A stretch of DNA of 64,000 nucleotides from Liolophura sinensis (GCF_032854445.1 NC_088300.1:24345608-24409607), one strand, 5' to 3'; numbered from the stretch's first letter, positions 37,101-46,307 are shown. Numbers and translations: made by a program. Notes: generated by a model from the letters alone, not told the origin.

Positions 37101-38239
37101 AGCTGTGTTAAATGTTTGTGATCTCGAAGAACCTTCTAGTCGTAATCTGCATTTAATGGATTCGCTTTTTCATTAAGAGTATTTATAATGTCGATTTATT
37201 TTGTCGTCGTTGAGATTTTAAATTTTTATTTTAAGTTTTAAAGAGAGAACAGTTGTTTGTATTTCTTCTGATCTTTTTTTTATTAATGACGACAAATGCT
37301 CACCCTTAGTCATGGTTGTTTAATAAGAAACGCGGAAGGAGAAGATTAAGATAACTCCGTTTTGTTTTGCTTTGCTTTTTTTCCAAACGGCTAGCATAAG
37401 GGTGTTGCACGCTGACGGCACTTTGGTAAAATTTTAAGCTATACATATTCGACTTTGTGTTTTATTACATCTCCCAAATACTTGATTTTTCAAAAAAATA
37501 AAAAGCGTTATAAAGATACGCACGTCCTTATTACTCGTTATTTTTTGCTGTAAAGTAAACACCCATGCATTTTCATGCATTTTTTTTCAAAGTAGTGGGC
37601 TCAATATTTAAAAATATTTATATTTGACTGATGTTTTACGTCGCACTTATATTTCACTTGTATGACGGCTGCCAGCGATACGGTGTGGAGGAAACCGGGC
37701 TCGGGGAAACCCACGACCATCCTCAAGGTGCTGGCAAACCTTCCCACACAGGATGGAAGAGAAAGCCAGCATGGACTGAACTTGAATTCATAGCAACCGC
37801 ATAGGTGTGAGGATCCTGGGTCTTTTCCCTGCGCTTGGACGATGATCACTCGGCCACGAATGCCAGTATATTTAAATCAGAGTCTTGAAAGTTGTCTGTT
37901 CATTTTTATATGAAATAGAAAAGAAAATTAACCATGCTATTAAGATGCTTTCATATATGGCGTCCCTTACTTCATGGTGGAAGTATGTAGAGGCTAAGCT
38001 TTAGGTAGCTCTATGTTTGGGTGAATTGTGTATGTGATTTAACCATGAATATTCATTTTCATTTTTCATATCTAGGGAGAATTTTGAAGTTGAAAGAGCC
38101 CCAAGTGAAAGGAAACCAGCTGGTGTATAGGAAAAAAGTGCAGAAATCTGTTCCTGTGCAAGAATATACTTTGCTGGAAAACGACATTTGTAACCGCATT
38201 ACAGATTCCAACATTGTCACTGAGTTATTAAAACTGTAA
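19952..38239 (+). CDS. ITIH-like gene, copy A (17 exons, 926 aa, complete)
   Basis: Secreted protein of the inter-alpha-trypsin inhibitor heavy chain family. In vertebrates these proteins bind hyaluronan and extracellular matrix; here that role is inferred. Joining 17 exons with GT/AG borders gives 2,781 coding bases with no internal stop: 19952-20014, 20928-21091, 22137-22247, 22949-23190, 23855-24021, 25207-25495, 25746-26443, 27050-27170, 28276-28320, 29194-29226, 29690-29758, 30315-30341, 31315-31389, 34020-34073, 34850-34978, 36122-36451, 38076-38239. Domains: signal peptide 1-20, VIT about 22-150, vWA about 270-450 (MIDAS D276-x-S278-x-S280, T347, D375), Gly/Pro/Thr linker about 619-719, ITIH C-terminal domain about 720-926. 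The length matches vertebrate heavy chains (roughly 900-950 aa). The start ATG has A at -3 and G at +4. The DPHF chondroitin-attachment motif of vertebrate heavy chains is not seen. Sequons include N73, N129, and NIT and NIS sites in exon 16. Gene B is the tandem copy. Confidence 0.9.
20262..20375 (+). mobile_element. SINE family 1 tail copy in ITIH-A intron 1
   Basis: CTAGTTTCCTCCCACCATAA to CACCAATCAAATAAATAAA. 5'-truncated. Copy B counterpart at 46626-46735. Confidence 0.68.
20928..21091 (+). CDS. ITIH copy A exon 2: VIT domain, first part
   Basis: Residues 22-75 plus two bases of codon 76. Acceptor TTTGTAG, donor GTAAGT. Contains the VIT pattern HVNSIITHRFATT followed by DIRLPKGAFISNFS, matching heavy-chain N-termini. 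N73-F-S is an N-glycosylation sequon. Confidence 0.92.
22137..22247 (+). CDS. ITIH copy A exon 3: VIT domain core
   Basis: Residues 76-112. Carries the family hallmark KVYVGYIEEKEAAQKTYDAA followed by VERGQSAGHIRA, nearly identical in style to vertebrate ITIH. Acceptor TTTTCACCAG, donor GTACGA. The intron-exon joints restore M76 and R113. Confidence 0.93.
22441..22690. repeat. 37-bp minisatellite in ITIH-A intron 3
   Basis: CTGACATCAGCGAAAAGTGA units at 22564, 22601, 22638 and 22675, with degenerate units before. Copy B (48831-49030) has fewer units. Confidence 0.85.
22949..23190 (+). CDS. ITIH copy A exon 4: VIT domain end
   Basis: Residues 113-193. Motifs ESNKFAASVNVAA, FELTYQELLERRLG and YEHVVYIDPGQPV are typical of heavy chains. 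N129-V-T is a sequon that copy B lacks (Ser there). Acceptor ATTTCCAG, donor GTGGGT. Confidence 0.92.
23855..24021 (+). CDS. ITIH copy A exon 5: VIT-vWA connector
   Basis: Completes D194 and runs to residue 249, through FSPTPEEQRHFSEQGVSG and IVNYDVEH, the conserved connector before the vWA domain. Acceptor ATGTTTCAG, donor GTGCGT, phase 0 exit. Confidence 0.91.
24112..24430 (-). mobile_element. tRNA-like SINE, only in copy A intron 5
   Basis: Copy B lacks this stretch (junction near 50115). On the minus strand it contains GGTTCGATACCAGC, a good RNA polymerase III box B. An insertion in A or a deletion in B are both possible. Confidence 0.45.
24643..24790 (+). mobile_element. SINE family 1 copy in ITIH-A intron 5
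   Basis: GTGGGAAGGCCTGCCATCAA through GGTTTCCTCCCACCATAATG to CACCAATCAAATAAATC. Counterpart at 50283-50422. Confidence 0.68.
24925..25030 (+). mobile_element. diverged SINE family 1 tail in ITIH-A intron 5
   Basis: GGTTTCCTCCACCCATAAAC then GACTGCCGTCATATAAGTGA. Counterpart at 50822-50930. Confidence 0.5.
25207..25495 (+). CDS. ITIH copy A exon 6: vWA domain with MIDAS
   Basis: Residues 250-345. Contains VDGYFVHFFAAGWLEPLSKR, then the MIDAS DTSGSMSG (D276, S278, S280), a divalent metal-ion site. Acceptor TTCTCCAG, donor GTGAGG. Confidence 0.94.
25746..26443 (+). CDS. ITIH copy A exon 7: vWA second half and following region
   Basis: Residues 346-578. Completes the MIDAS with T347 (GTNIN) and D375 (FLTDGQATSG) and continues to KNKAKELALK. 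Acceptor TTTTTTGCAG, donor GTAAAC. The ending is fixed by the family: LALK joins directly to YNFVTPFTSMVV of exon 8. The frame stays open into the intron up to 26551, but that tail evolves like intron. Confidence 0.92.
26601..26616. promoter_or_regulatory. CRE plus half-site in intron 7 of ITIH copy A
   Basis: TGACGTCA followed two bases later by TGACGT. The same arrangement stands in copy B at 52745-52760. Possible CREB/ATF sites; function unproven. Confidence 0.22.
27050..27170 (+). CDS. ITIH copy A exon 8: conserved FVTP-TSMVV segment
   Basis: Residues 579-618, YNFVTPFTSMVVTKPGDG followed by an acidic stretch. This is the end of the conserved N-terminal body of heavy chains. It exits in phase 1, and every later internal exon is symmetric phase 1. 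Acceptor CATTTTCAG, donor GTAATA. Confidence 0.92.
28276..28320 (+). CDS. ITIH copy A exon 9: Pro/Gln linker micro-exon
   Basis: 45 bases encoding DYDLQPMPIQPPQYG. Acceptor TTTCTCAG, donor GTAAGT. Phase 1 at both ends. Copy B encodes DYDYQPMPIQPPQYG. Confidence 0.8.
29194..29226 (+). CDS. ITIH copy A exon 10: Gly/Ser linker micro-exon
   Basis: 33 bases encoding GPSSGSTFHSR. Acceptor TTGCCTATAG, donor GTAAGC, phase 1-1. Only a broken remnant remains in copy B (55602-55620). Confidence 0.72.
29690..29758 (+). CDS. ITIH copy A exon 11: collagen-like Gly-Pro micro-exon
   Basis: 69 bases encoding GYPSLPGLPGLSGPSGLRP plus four residues. The glycine spacing is reminiscent of collagen, but the run is too short to be a triple helix by itself. 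Acceptor TGTCCCCAG, donor GTGAGT, phase 1-1. Confidence 0.8.
29975..30140. repeat. 25-bp minisatellite in ITIH-A intron 11
   Basis: About six units of GGTTTCCACGTGTATTTATA. Starts at 30028, 30053, 30078, 30103 and 30127 give the period. Missing from copy B. Confidence 0.85.
30315..30341 (+). CDS. ITIH copy A exon 12: basic micro-exon
   Basis: 27 bases encoding NKKRKPAYS. Acceptor TGCTACAG, donor GTAAGT, phase 1-1. The flanking introns align with copy B, but the exon itself is quite different there. Confidence 0.68.
30761..31072 (-). mobile_element. SINE family 2 copy in ITIH-A intron 12
   Basis: From CGTACAATTTTTCAGTCATA to a tRNA-like head at the right end. The GTGAGTGAG end is missing. 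Directly upstream (30748-30758) lies GGTTCAAACCC, an exact box B, from another tRNA-like sequence also present in copy B (57700-57716). Confidence 0.68.
31315..31389 (+). CDS. ITIH copy A exon 13: Thr-rich micro-exon
   Basis: 75 bases encoding FPQYTTIRPVFHTWASR followed by TAATTTTT, a likely O-glycosylated stretch. Acceptor CTTGTAG. The donor is CAG|GTTGGT; the stronger-looking GTAAGC four bases on would put exon 14 into a stop, so the weaker site is preferred. Confidence 0.72.
32409..32660 (-). mobile_element. SINE family 1, full-length copy in ITIH-A intron 13
   Basis: On the minus strand: tRNA-like head GCCTCCGTGGCTCAGTTGGT, central conserved part (CGGCCATACGTATGAAGG), GGTTTCCTCCCACCATAATG, and tail CACCAATCAAATAAATAAA. 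Resembles described molluscan V-SINE or Meta-SINE families; the exact name was not verified. Confidence 0.78.
33519..33680. repeat. GATAATGT tandem repeat in ITIH-A intron 13
   Basis: Irregular 12- and 21-base units starting GATAATGTG. The same array begins in copy B at 63918. Confidence 0.8.
34020..34073 (+). CDS. ITIH copy A exon 14: basic/Thr micro-exon
   Basis: 54 bases encoding APKRRPYVTTTLPPKVAK. Acceptor CCACACAG, donor GTAAGC just before a (TA)n tract. Phase 1-1. Confidence 0.72.
34084..34147. repeat. (TA)n microsatellite in ITIH-A intron 14
   Basis: Begins ten bases after the donor of exon 14. Confidence 0.95.
34559..34716 (-). mobile_element. SINE family 1 fragment in ITIH-A intron 14
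   Basis: Central and head parts only (ACCCACGACCATCCGGACG, GAGGAAGCCAGTATGAGCTC, and a decayed head CGCGCTAACCAACGG-like). Confidence 0.6.
34850..34978 (+). CDS. ITIH copy A exon 15: start of C-terminal domain
   Basis: 129 bases, GYLPAVNVRLNDQQSPGVGM then NVCFDIPLTATKPEY. It aligns with the start of the vertebrate heavy-chain C-terminal domain (the part containing LCFNI), but LPAV stands where vertebrates have DPHF. Acceptor TAGTTTCAG, donor GTGAGC. Confidence 0.85.
36122..36451 (+). CDS. ITIH copy A exon 16: C-terminal domain core
   Basis: 330 bases, residues about 763-872, from DVSGKVSRGYTNGKKFAQID to the VQPSGLVG joint. Contains two sequons (NIT, NIS). The final GLVG corresponds to the GLLGQ motif of vertebrate heavy chains. 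Acceptor TTTTTTTTTCAG, donor GTGAGT. Confidence 0.88.
36660..37115. repeat. 50-bp minisatellite in ITIH-A intron 16
   Basis: About nine units; TCTAGTGTGA at 36681 and 36731 sets the period of 50. Each carries a GTACATGTATAC palindrome-like core. Confidence 0.88.
37617..37862 (-). mobile_element. SINE family 1 copy in ITIH-A intron 16
   Basis: Near full-length: GATGTTTTACGTCGCACTTA to a head ending CACTCGGCCACGAATGCC. Confidence 0.68.
38076..38239 (+). CDS. ITIH copy A exon 17: C-terminal end and stop
   Basis: Final 54 codons including TAA at 38237-38239. Encodes GRILKLKEPQVKGNQLVYRK and ends CNRITDSNIVTELLKL, resembling the vertebrate C-terminus (conserved Cys and a terminal DG-hydrophobic pattern). 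Acceptor CATATCTAG. Confidence 0.82.
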
Positions 38240-38407
38240 CATACGTGTGGTATTAAAGGCTGACAAATGTGTTTACATTGTGCCAAATTAAGACTTACCA
38301 TATAGCTCACATTGGCTGTGATCAGAATATTCAATCTGTAACGAATGATGGCATACCTGTATCGTACCTGTATCGTACCACACAAGTTAAATATTGAGAG
38401 GTTTTTA

Positions 38408-38413
38408 AATAAA
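38408..38413 (+). terminator. candidate poly(A) signal of ITIH copy A
   Basis: AATAAA about 170 bases after the stop codon. It is the first canonical hexamer found downstream; use is inferred. Confidence 0.4.
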
Positions 38414-39487
38414 TAACATCTTCGAAGCAATGCAAAATGTTAAGCGTTCTGAGTGTCTGTTTATCTCTATTGACAACATTACAGTATAAAGTTCCCTGGT
38501 TTTACGGAACCAGTTTTGGGCTAAAGTCCATCTTCTTTGCAAAGAAAAAAAAAACCTTGAATCTATAAGACTACAATAATTTTGGGCTAGAGCCCCTTGG
38601 CTATTTTTTCACGCCAGATGCTGACCAGAAATAGGCAGAAACATTCTCATCTTGAAATCAGTCAGGTCGACGTGCCGCCCTTCATAGAATTCTGTTGGTA
38701 TTGAATCTTAATGACTTTTGGAGAGACGTTTTGGTCTTATCAAATAAAGTGCTTAACCTACAGGTATATGTACGATAATATGATCTGAAATTCCATCCCC
38801 TGAAAAGAGAATTTTTACAAAAAATGTCAGAATCAGGCAATTTTAGCAACTTAGCAATCGTTAAAATTTTCGATCATTTATACTGTTTATCTTCGAGATA
38901 TATAGTGATTATCATATAGATACAAAGGTAAAGTTTGGGCATCGGACGAAAAATAGAGAACAATCGCTTTTATATATGCATAGCACATACTGTCCCAAAG
39001 TACCTGCATGATCAGCCAGGGCCCAATTGTTCAAAACTGTTTAAATCAAAGGTTAATACCAGATTTATCGTCATGACAAGTCTTCAATTTAATACTTAGC
39101 CAAAAAGTGATTGGGTAACAGTAGATTAAATATGAACTAATTCTGCGGCTGTTATATTTCGACTTTTCGCAACTGCACTAGCTGCTGACTTTGGCTAAAA
39201 TCATAAATATAAAAAATGACTTAATACCAGTATAATAGCCAATACACTGTCGAACAACTGGGCCCAGATGTGTAACTAGATGAAGCCGAATTAGATGGTT
39301 CGTTTCCATGGTATATCCCAAACGCTACGTCGGCAAATCACGAACAATTCCCTCATCTCCCGCAGCAGGCCGAATTATATAATGCTGTGTGGACTGGATG
39401 GTCCACGCCGTTATCAATCCAAGGCCCATGGCTCATTCTTCGGAGCAGTCGCAAACTACGACGGGCGTAATTTTCATGAGAAAATAG
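38414..39487. other. no gene seen between ITIH-A and the duplication junction
   Basis: Unique to unit A inside the window (its B counterpart would lie beyond 64000). The frame at 39295-39525 is not recognised. Confidence 0.35.
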
Positions 39488-39670
39488 ATAGTGAGGATAC
39501 ACTTCACTTTGGTAAATGCTCTTGAGGAAGCGTTCGAGAGCTTTGTAGAACGGGCCCTGGCTGTTTTAGCTGCGCAAACATTTTTGAGTGAAAGAACCGA
39601 TAGGAAACTTTGGAGCCGTGTGAGAGCCACGGTTTGGGTCTATGAGAAGGTGACTGTTGAAGGCCATTGA
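39488..39670 (+). other. protein-like open frame near the duplication junction
   Basis: Stop-to-stop frame of 60 codons without an ATG at its start. Composition looks coding: ALEEAFESFVERALAVLAAQ then TFLSERTDRKLWSRVRATVW. Not recognised. It precedes the fragment at 39893 and may belong to the same lost gene. No counterpart was seen in front of copy A. Confidence 0.3.
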
Positions 39671-39892
39671 TCGTCAATGGCACCTAACTCGGCTCTACAG
39701 AGATAAAACCCATTGCAAGAAGTAGGGGAATACATTCCTTTGATAAGTTTCCCCAATTAATGTTTTTGACTAACTTGGCACATTTACCAACAAACCTCAA
39801 GAATAATTCTTTAGCATGATTCATTTTCTTATTTAGATGCGGGAGGATCTCAACCATGCACCCGGTCATTGTGTTTAGTGGAAACTTAATTG

Positions 39893-40189
39893 CTTAATCC
39901 AGACGAGGATTGCCTTATCGAGGTGTTTGTAGATGGATTGGCTGTGTCTAAGGTGGGGTGTGTTACGGATGCCGTCACTCTTGCAGTCGCATTGTACTAC
40001 ATATTCACCATATCCTATCCAAAGGAGTTGAACAAGACACTTTCGGTTATCCAGGGAGTAATCTTAAATATCCAAAACAAGAGGAAGCTACCACCTCGCG
40101 TATCGGTTCAACTAAAACAATTAAATGTGTTTTTAATTTGGCACAGACATGCCAAGCTGCCAGTAATTAGTGGAATGATGACAACATAG
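39893..40189 (+). pseudogene. gene fragment, copy B (SAMD3-like C-terminus?)
   Basis: Open for about 98 codons to TAG at 40187: NPDEDCLIEVFVDGLAVSKV, YYIFTISYPKELNKTLSVIQ, then KRKLPPRVSVQLKQLNVF. There is no ATG start. A possible upstream continuation, HPVIVFSGNLIA (39858-39893), is one frame off, so a frameshift or a missing exon border is likely. It could be a terminal exon or a relic. Confidence 0.45.
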
Positions 40190-41109
40190 CAATTAAATAT
40201 CTGTATTTTTCTGTAAATCGTGACTCACAGTTTTGAGTACAGTTTAATTCTGACAGAAAGTTTGTGTGATTTATGCCATTCTTAATGGAAAAGAGAGCTC
40301 AAAATGGAATTAAGCCTCACCAAATAGACAATTGACAATTACGTAACTAGAAAACACATATTTTTTTGGTATGAGTTTAGCACTTAAATGTATTGAAATG
40401 ATTTATTTCTATAAGCTGGTCAATTTGGAGCTTACTGCCTGTATTTGGAAACTCTGTGGTCAAAGGAACTATTGAAACACTGAATACTGCTTAGAGTGGG
40501 GACAAGTGTTTGAGACGACAGATTACTTAGATAATGGTCACAAATGTCGCGATGAGAGTTGGCCGTCACGTGTAGTTGAATATAGAACTAATGCATTTGA
40601 ATACATTTAACTCATTTGAATACATTTAACAAATAACATTGTACCAGTATGCTTACTTTTCAGTTGTCTGTCTGACGAATCTTAGGTCATTTTGTTAGCT
40701 TTCACTTTCGCTTACAAGCACTGTGATTACGTACACTTTCTTACCTTGACAGTCTGCACTTTGGCAGTCTAACCATTTGCGCTCTTGTCACTTTGACGGT
40801 CGTAAAATCGTCGTTTCCGAGATAGAATTTTCACTATCGCAAATTAATAACTGCGAAGAACTTATCAGTCTGAGTATGTCCGCCGACGAATACTTGGAAT
40901 ACTTGACGAACTGCTCTAATTTCACATTTGACTAACATTGGTTAGTCAGTTTGATGAATATATCCCGGACCAATTTGATGACTACATTTTAAAATTTGGC
41001 CAACCAAAATTCGTCCTTATTATCAATGTATATTGGTCAATGTGATTATCCTTAAATGGTCGTCTGCGAGATAGAAATTTGACCACACTTTATTTGTTAA
41101 AATGATTAA

Positions 41110-41645
41110 GAAATGCTTTTCAGTGGACCTGTCGGACGGACATAGTACACAGGTTTTTATAACCCTCTCAGACATAGAACACCGGATTACAAGGGCAATG
41201 TATGGGCTTTATAACCGTCCCGGACAAAGAACACCGGATTACAAGGGTTATGTATGGGCTTTATAACCGTCCCAGACATAGGACACCGGATTACAGGGGC
41301 TATGTATGGGCTTTATAACCGTCCCAGACTTAAGACACTGGATTAAGGGTAATGTATGGGCTTTATCAACCTGTGGGACAAAGTACACATGATTACAAGG
41401 GCTGTGTATGGGCTTTATAACCATCCTAGACATAGAACACCGGACTACAAGGCTATTTATGGGCTTTATAACCCTGACGTAATTTGCTTAAGAAGTTACA
41501 GTGGCGTCAATGAGCCACATAGGACACCGATATTACAAGAGCTATGTATAGGCCTTATCAAGCTGTCGGACATAGTACACCAGATTACAAGGAGTATTTA
41601 TGGGCTTTATAACCCTGTCAGATATAAGACACAGGATTACAAGTC
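41110..41645. repeat. 52-bp minisatellite, locus 3
   Basis: About ten units of the same family, at the position corresponding to locus 2 in the duplication. One unit is interrupted near 41480-41520. Confidence 0.85.
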
Positions 41646-41974
41646 TAAAGAATTGCCTGGAAAGTGTACATACCAGGATGTGGTGCATAAACTGAAAAAC
41701 AGATTAACACACAAAACTGGCTGATTAAAAACATCTTCCTTATTGGCAGGGATCGATGGCTTAACTGTTACTTCATTAATCCGCAGGAATTATCATTGTG
41801 ACAATAGTATTGCATGCAATTATTGTTGGGAGATAGATTCAACTCGCCTAGTTTCTAGAGTCATAGCAATATGATGGTGCCATGCGAAAACCATGAAAGT
41901 ATATTGTACTGGAACACATCACGGTACCAAACAGAGGACTCTGGAACACGTGGATTTACGCAGTCATTCTCGGC

Positions 41975-44010
41975 AATAACTGCAAGGCCAATAACTTACC
42001 CTCTATGGCATGGGCAACCTCACTAACCTTCCTTCTGTGATATGGACAAGGTCAATAACCTTCCTTCTGTGATATGGATAAGTCCAAAAACGTACCCTTT
42101 GTGATATGGTTAAGGCCAACAGCCTACCCTCTGTGATATGGCCAAGGTCAATGACCTTCCGTCTGTGATACGGATAAGGCTAAGAACCTAACCCCCGTGA
42201 TATGGGCAAGATCAGTAAACTACACTCTGTGATATGAAAAAGATCAGTAACCTAACATCTGTGATATGGACAAGGTCAATAAACTGCCGTCTGTGATAGG
42301 GACAAGGTCAGTAAGCTACCCTCTGTGATAGGGACAAGGTCAATAAGCTACCCTCGGTGACATGGACAAGGTCAATAAGCTACCCTCGGTGACATGGACA
42401 AGGTCAATAAGCTACCCTCGGTAACATGGACGAGGTCAATAAGCTACCCTCTGTGACATGGACAAGGTCAATAAGCTACCCTCTCTGATATGGATAAGGT
42501 CAATAAGCTACCCACTGTGAAATGGACCTTGTCCATAACCTTCCCTCTGTTATGAGGACAGGTAAATAACATACCCTCTGTGATATAGACAATGTCAATC
42601 ACCTACCCTCTGTGATATGGACAAGGTCAATAACCTAACCTCTGTGGTATGGACAAGGTCAATATCCTACCCTCTGTGATATGGGCAAGGTCAATGAGCC
42701 GTTTTCTGTGATATGGACAAGGTCAGTTAGCTACCTTGTGTTATATGGACAAGGTCAATAAGATACCCTCGGTGACATGGACAAGGTCAATAAGCTAACC
42801 TCTGTGATATAGACAAGGTCAATAACCTACCCTCTGTGATATGGCCAAGGTCAATGACCTTCCGTCTGTGATACGGATAAGGCTAAGAACCTAACCCCCG
42901 TGATATGGGCAAGATCAGTAAACTACACTCTGTGATATGAAAAAGATCAGTAACCTAACATCTGTGATATGGACAAGGTCAATAAACTGCCGTCTGTGAT
43001 AGGGACAAGGTCAGTAAGCTACCCTCTGTGATAGGGACAAGGTCAATAAGCTACCCTCGGTGACATGGACAAGGTCAATAAGCTACCCTCGGTGACATGG
43101 ACAAGGTCAATAAGCTACCTCGGTGACATGGACAAGGTCAATAAGCTACCCTCGGTGACATGGACAAGGTCAATAAGCTACCCTCGGTAACATGGACGAG
43201 GTCAATAAGCTACCCTCTGTGACATGGACAAGGTCAATAAGCTACCCTCTGTGATATGGATAAGGTCAATAAGCTACCCACTGTGAAATGGACCTTGTCC
43301 ATAACCTTCCCTCTGTTATGAGGACAAGGTAAATAACCTACCCTCTGTGATATAGACAATGTCAATCACCTACCCTCTGTGATATGGACAAGGTCAATAA
43401 CCTAACCTCTGTGGTATGGACAAGGTCAATATCCTACCCTCTGTGATATGGGCAAGGTCAATGAGCCGTTTGCTGTGATATGGACAAGGTCCAGTTAGCT
43501 ACCTTGTGTTATATGGGACAAGGTCAATAAGCTACCCTCGGTGACATGGACAGGGTCAATAAGCTAACCTCTGTGATATAGACAAGGTCAATAAGCTACC
43601 TTCTGTGATATGGACACGGTCAATAGCCTACTCTGTGTGGTATAGACAAAGTCAATAACCTACTCTCTGTGATATGGACAAGGTCAATAACCCAACCTCT
43701 GTGATATGGGCAAGGTCAATAACCTTCCCTCTGTGATATGGGCAAGGTCAATATCCCAACCTCTGTGGTATGGGCAAGGTCAATAACATAACCTCTGTGA
43801 TATGGGCAAGGTCAATGAGCCACTTTCTGTGATATGGACAAGGTCAATAAACTACCCTATATAATATTAACAAGGCCAATATGCTACCCTCTGTCATGTG
43901 GACACGGTCAGTAAGCTACCCCATATAATATGGACAAGGTCAATAAGCTAACCTCTGTGATATGGACAAGGTCAATAGCCTGCCCTCTGCGGTATGGACA
44001 AAGTCAATAA
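41975..44010. repeat. 32-bp minisatellite block, about 63 units
   Basis: Unit of the form CTGTGATATGGACAAGGTCA plus ATAACCTACCCT. Unit variants repeat in order with a higher-order period of about 703 bases (42135 to 42838). Absent from the matching place in copy A (about 18045). Confidence 0.92.
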
Positions 44011-44233
44011 AAGGGCGTGCAAAGTTGCGGAGTGAACCGACGGGCTTTGGTGAGTAACAGACAGCTCTCCAATATATATATGACGCACCTATTTTCACTA
44101 GTACATACTTCTAGTTCACCGCGCATGCGTATGCTGCACAAATCTATATAAGACATACCATCTAAACGACACTATAAGATTGCCGTCGACCGCTTATTAC
44201 ACCTCGTATAACACGAGAACAGAAGAGGTATTC

Positions 44234-44235
<2 letters not shown>

Positions 44236-44327
<92 letters not shown>
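44236..44327. repeat. (TA)n microsatellite
   Basis: Interrupted once by ATAATA near 44284; at the right end of the extra block of unit B. Confidence 0.95.
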
Positions 44328-44330
<3 letters not shown>

Positions 44331-44744
44331 AACAATCGAAATTAAGAAAACACAAAATGGCACGCCATGAAGCCACAAAATAAGTCAACCTAATCATGAG
44401 CCACCTGTAAAATGACCATTACCCCTAAACCCCTCGAAATAGGCCTTATTGTAAAAATCAGTGATATAGATTTATTCGTTTGGTTAATCTGTCTTTCCAT
44501 CTGCATCTGAACATTCAGATGTTATTATTAATATATCCCAACGTTAATTAACGCCATGTTCTAGCTTCAAGAATTATTCACTTATACCATGGTAGTCAAT
44601 TTTATGGGTGAAACCGGGTGTGCCCGGAATAAACCACCAATCCTTGGCAAGCTAGCTAACTTTTTCAGGTGTATGAATGTATACACCAACTGGCAGATGA
44701 CAGTTATTTTGTGATTAACGAACGCTATAGTATAAACTGTGCAG

Positions 44745-44905
44745 ACGGCCATACGATCGCCCTCGAGCGCTTATTCTCACTAAACCCTACAAGAATGTAC
44801 AAACTCCTAGGCCAAGGCCGGAGTTGAACCCGCACTTTGTGCGTCTAGGTAGTTGAGAGGCAAGCACCACATATAACCACTCGGCCACGGTCCGTTCTCA
44901 ACACA
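44745..44905 (-). mobile_element. tRNA-Ser/Leu-like SINE or tRNA relic, copy B
   Basis: Counterpart of 18484-18645. GTGGCCGAGTGGTTATATGT is kept; box B is slightly altered (GCGGGTTCAACTCC). Confidence 0.55.
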
Positions 44906-46307
44906 TAATGTAAAGACACTGCCGTAAAAATGTGAACTGCATTCGAACGCGACAGGATTTCTTACCATCCGCGAAGCTAAAATCCAGCCAGATACGCCGT
45001 CAGCGGTTTTTGGACTCGATGCAAAAGATCCTGTTTAGTTGTGTGCCTGGTCATTGCGCAATGCGTGCAATTGGATCCAAGATTTGCCTCTAAACTGAAG
45101 AGTGAAGCAACACTGATTGGATAATACTGCCACACAGACAAATAAGTTTGTTGATACATTATAAATTTCTGCACTGCTATTTTGCACCTGGTTAAAATAT
45201 ATCAGAAGTTTGTCTGTGTTGAATAGAACTGAAAACTGTTTGCCCAGTGTCACTATACCCAAGTTCCTATAGGCTACTACGATAAAGAAAATGCTATAAC
45301 TTCACTTCAAGCAATAACAGTTTTAAAAAATGCTAGATCATTTTTTTTTGTTTTTTTTTTTGTTTTTTTTGGTGAAGAGAAAAAAAGTACAAACTGGCAT
45401 GGAACGACACGAATTTTGTTTTGGATATATATATAATTTGAAGGAAAGTGAGGAAAATTAATGCACTCGTGTAACCTTTTGCTGTGGTGAAGGAAAGGGC
45501 TGTTGCAAATTGGTACAGAACATATATGTAAAATAATTATTTTGTTGAGAAAAAAAAAGAGTACAGTAACATAAACACGCGAGGTCGTATTGCGGATGTA
45601 GGTACCAGGCACTGAGAGAGAAGGCAATAGTCACTCTGACCGATACAGTTCTTATCGGATTTCATGCTAAGTTCTGAGTGGTGGATACGTCACAAAGCTC
45701 TGTATGAAATTCCATCCTAAAATAGAATTTATCCTATTCACATCGTTCAGACACTAACATCCCCGTTACATGGCCATCTAGGTTTCTCATGTAAGGCGTT
45801 TCTTGAAGAGTGACGTCATTTGCTGGATAATCTCAAATTTGAATCCTTTATTGGTCCTACTCGGACGCAAAAGCGGCTTATCTAATAAAATAAAACCTCC
45901 ACTTTTTCCAGTTATCTTTGGTGTCTTTCTTTCTATATCATGCTTTCTGAATATTTGTCCTGCAAATGAGAAAAATATCAATTTATTTAGGTATATAGAC
46001 ATGAAAACCAGTGGATTCACCCAACACTTGTGATAATTCTGGCCTACATGACAACAGCGCAAGTTAAACAGCTCAAGGTTACGATACCTCGAATCTGACC
46101 CGGATGCAAGACACAAATGTGTGGATTTGTTTACTCTGGAACCCGATACTTCATGTACATGTACCAGCTGGCAACGCCCACACAATAAACAGATGTCTGA
46201 TTCGATCTATCGTTCTCAGATTTCAACTGGACATCAGCTATATAGGAAGTCTCGCGGCTTTCTATACTGTAAGACAGTTTTGTCTGTAACGAGATCACGA
46301 AGTCATC

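Larger units (their letters stand above)
15430..39710. repeat. segmental tandem duplication, unit A
   Basis: This stretch is collinear with 39711-64000: the gene fragment at 15539/39893, the 52-bp minisatellite at 16740/41110, the tRNA-like SINE at 18490/44750, ITIH exon 1 at 19952/46308, and the GATAATGT repeats at 33520/63918. The offset grows from about 24.3 to 30.4 kb because of insertions in unit B. The left edge is approximate, since similarity fades near 15430-15465. Confidence 0.85.
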
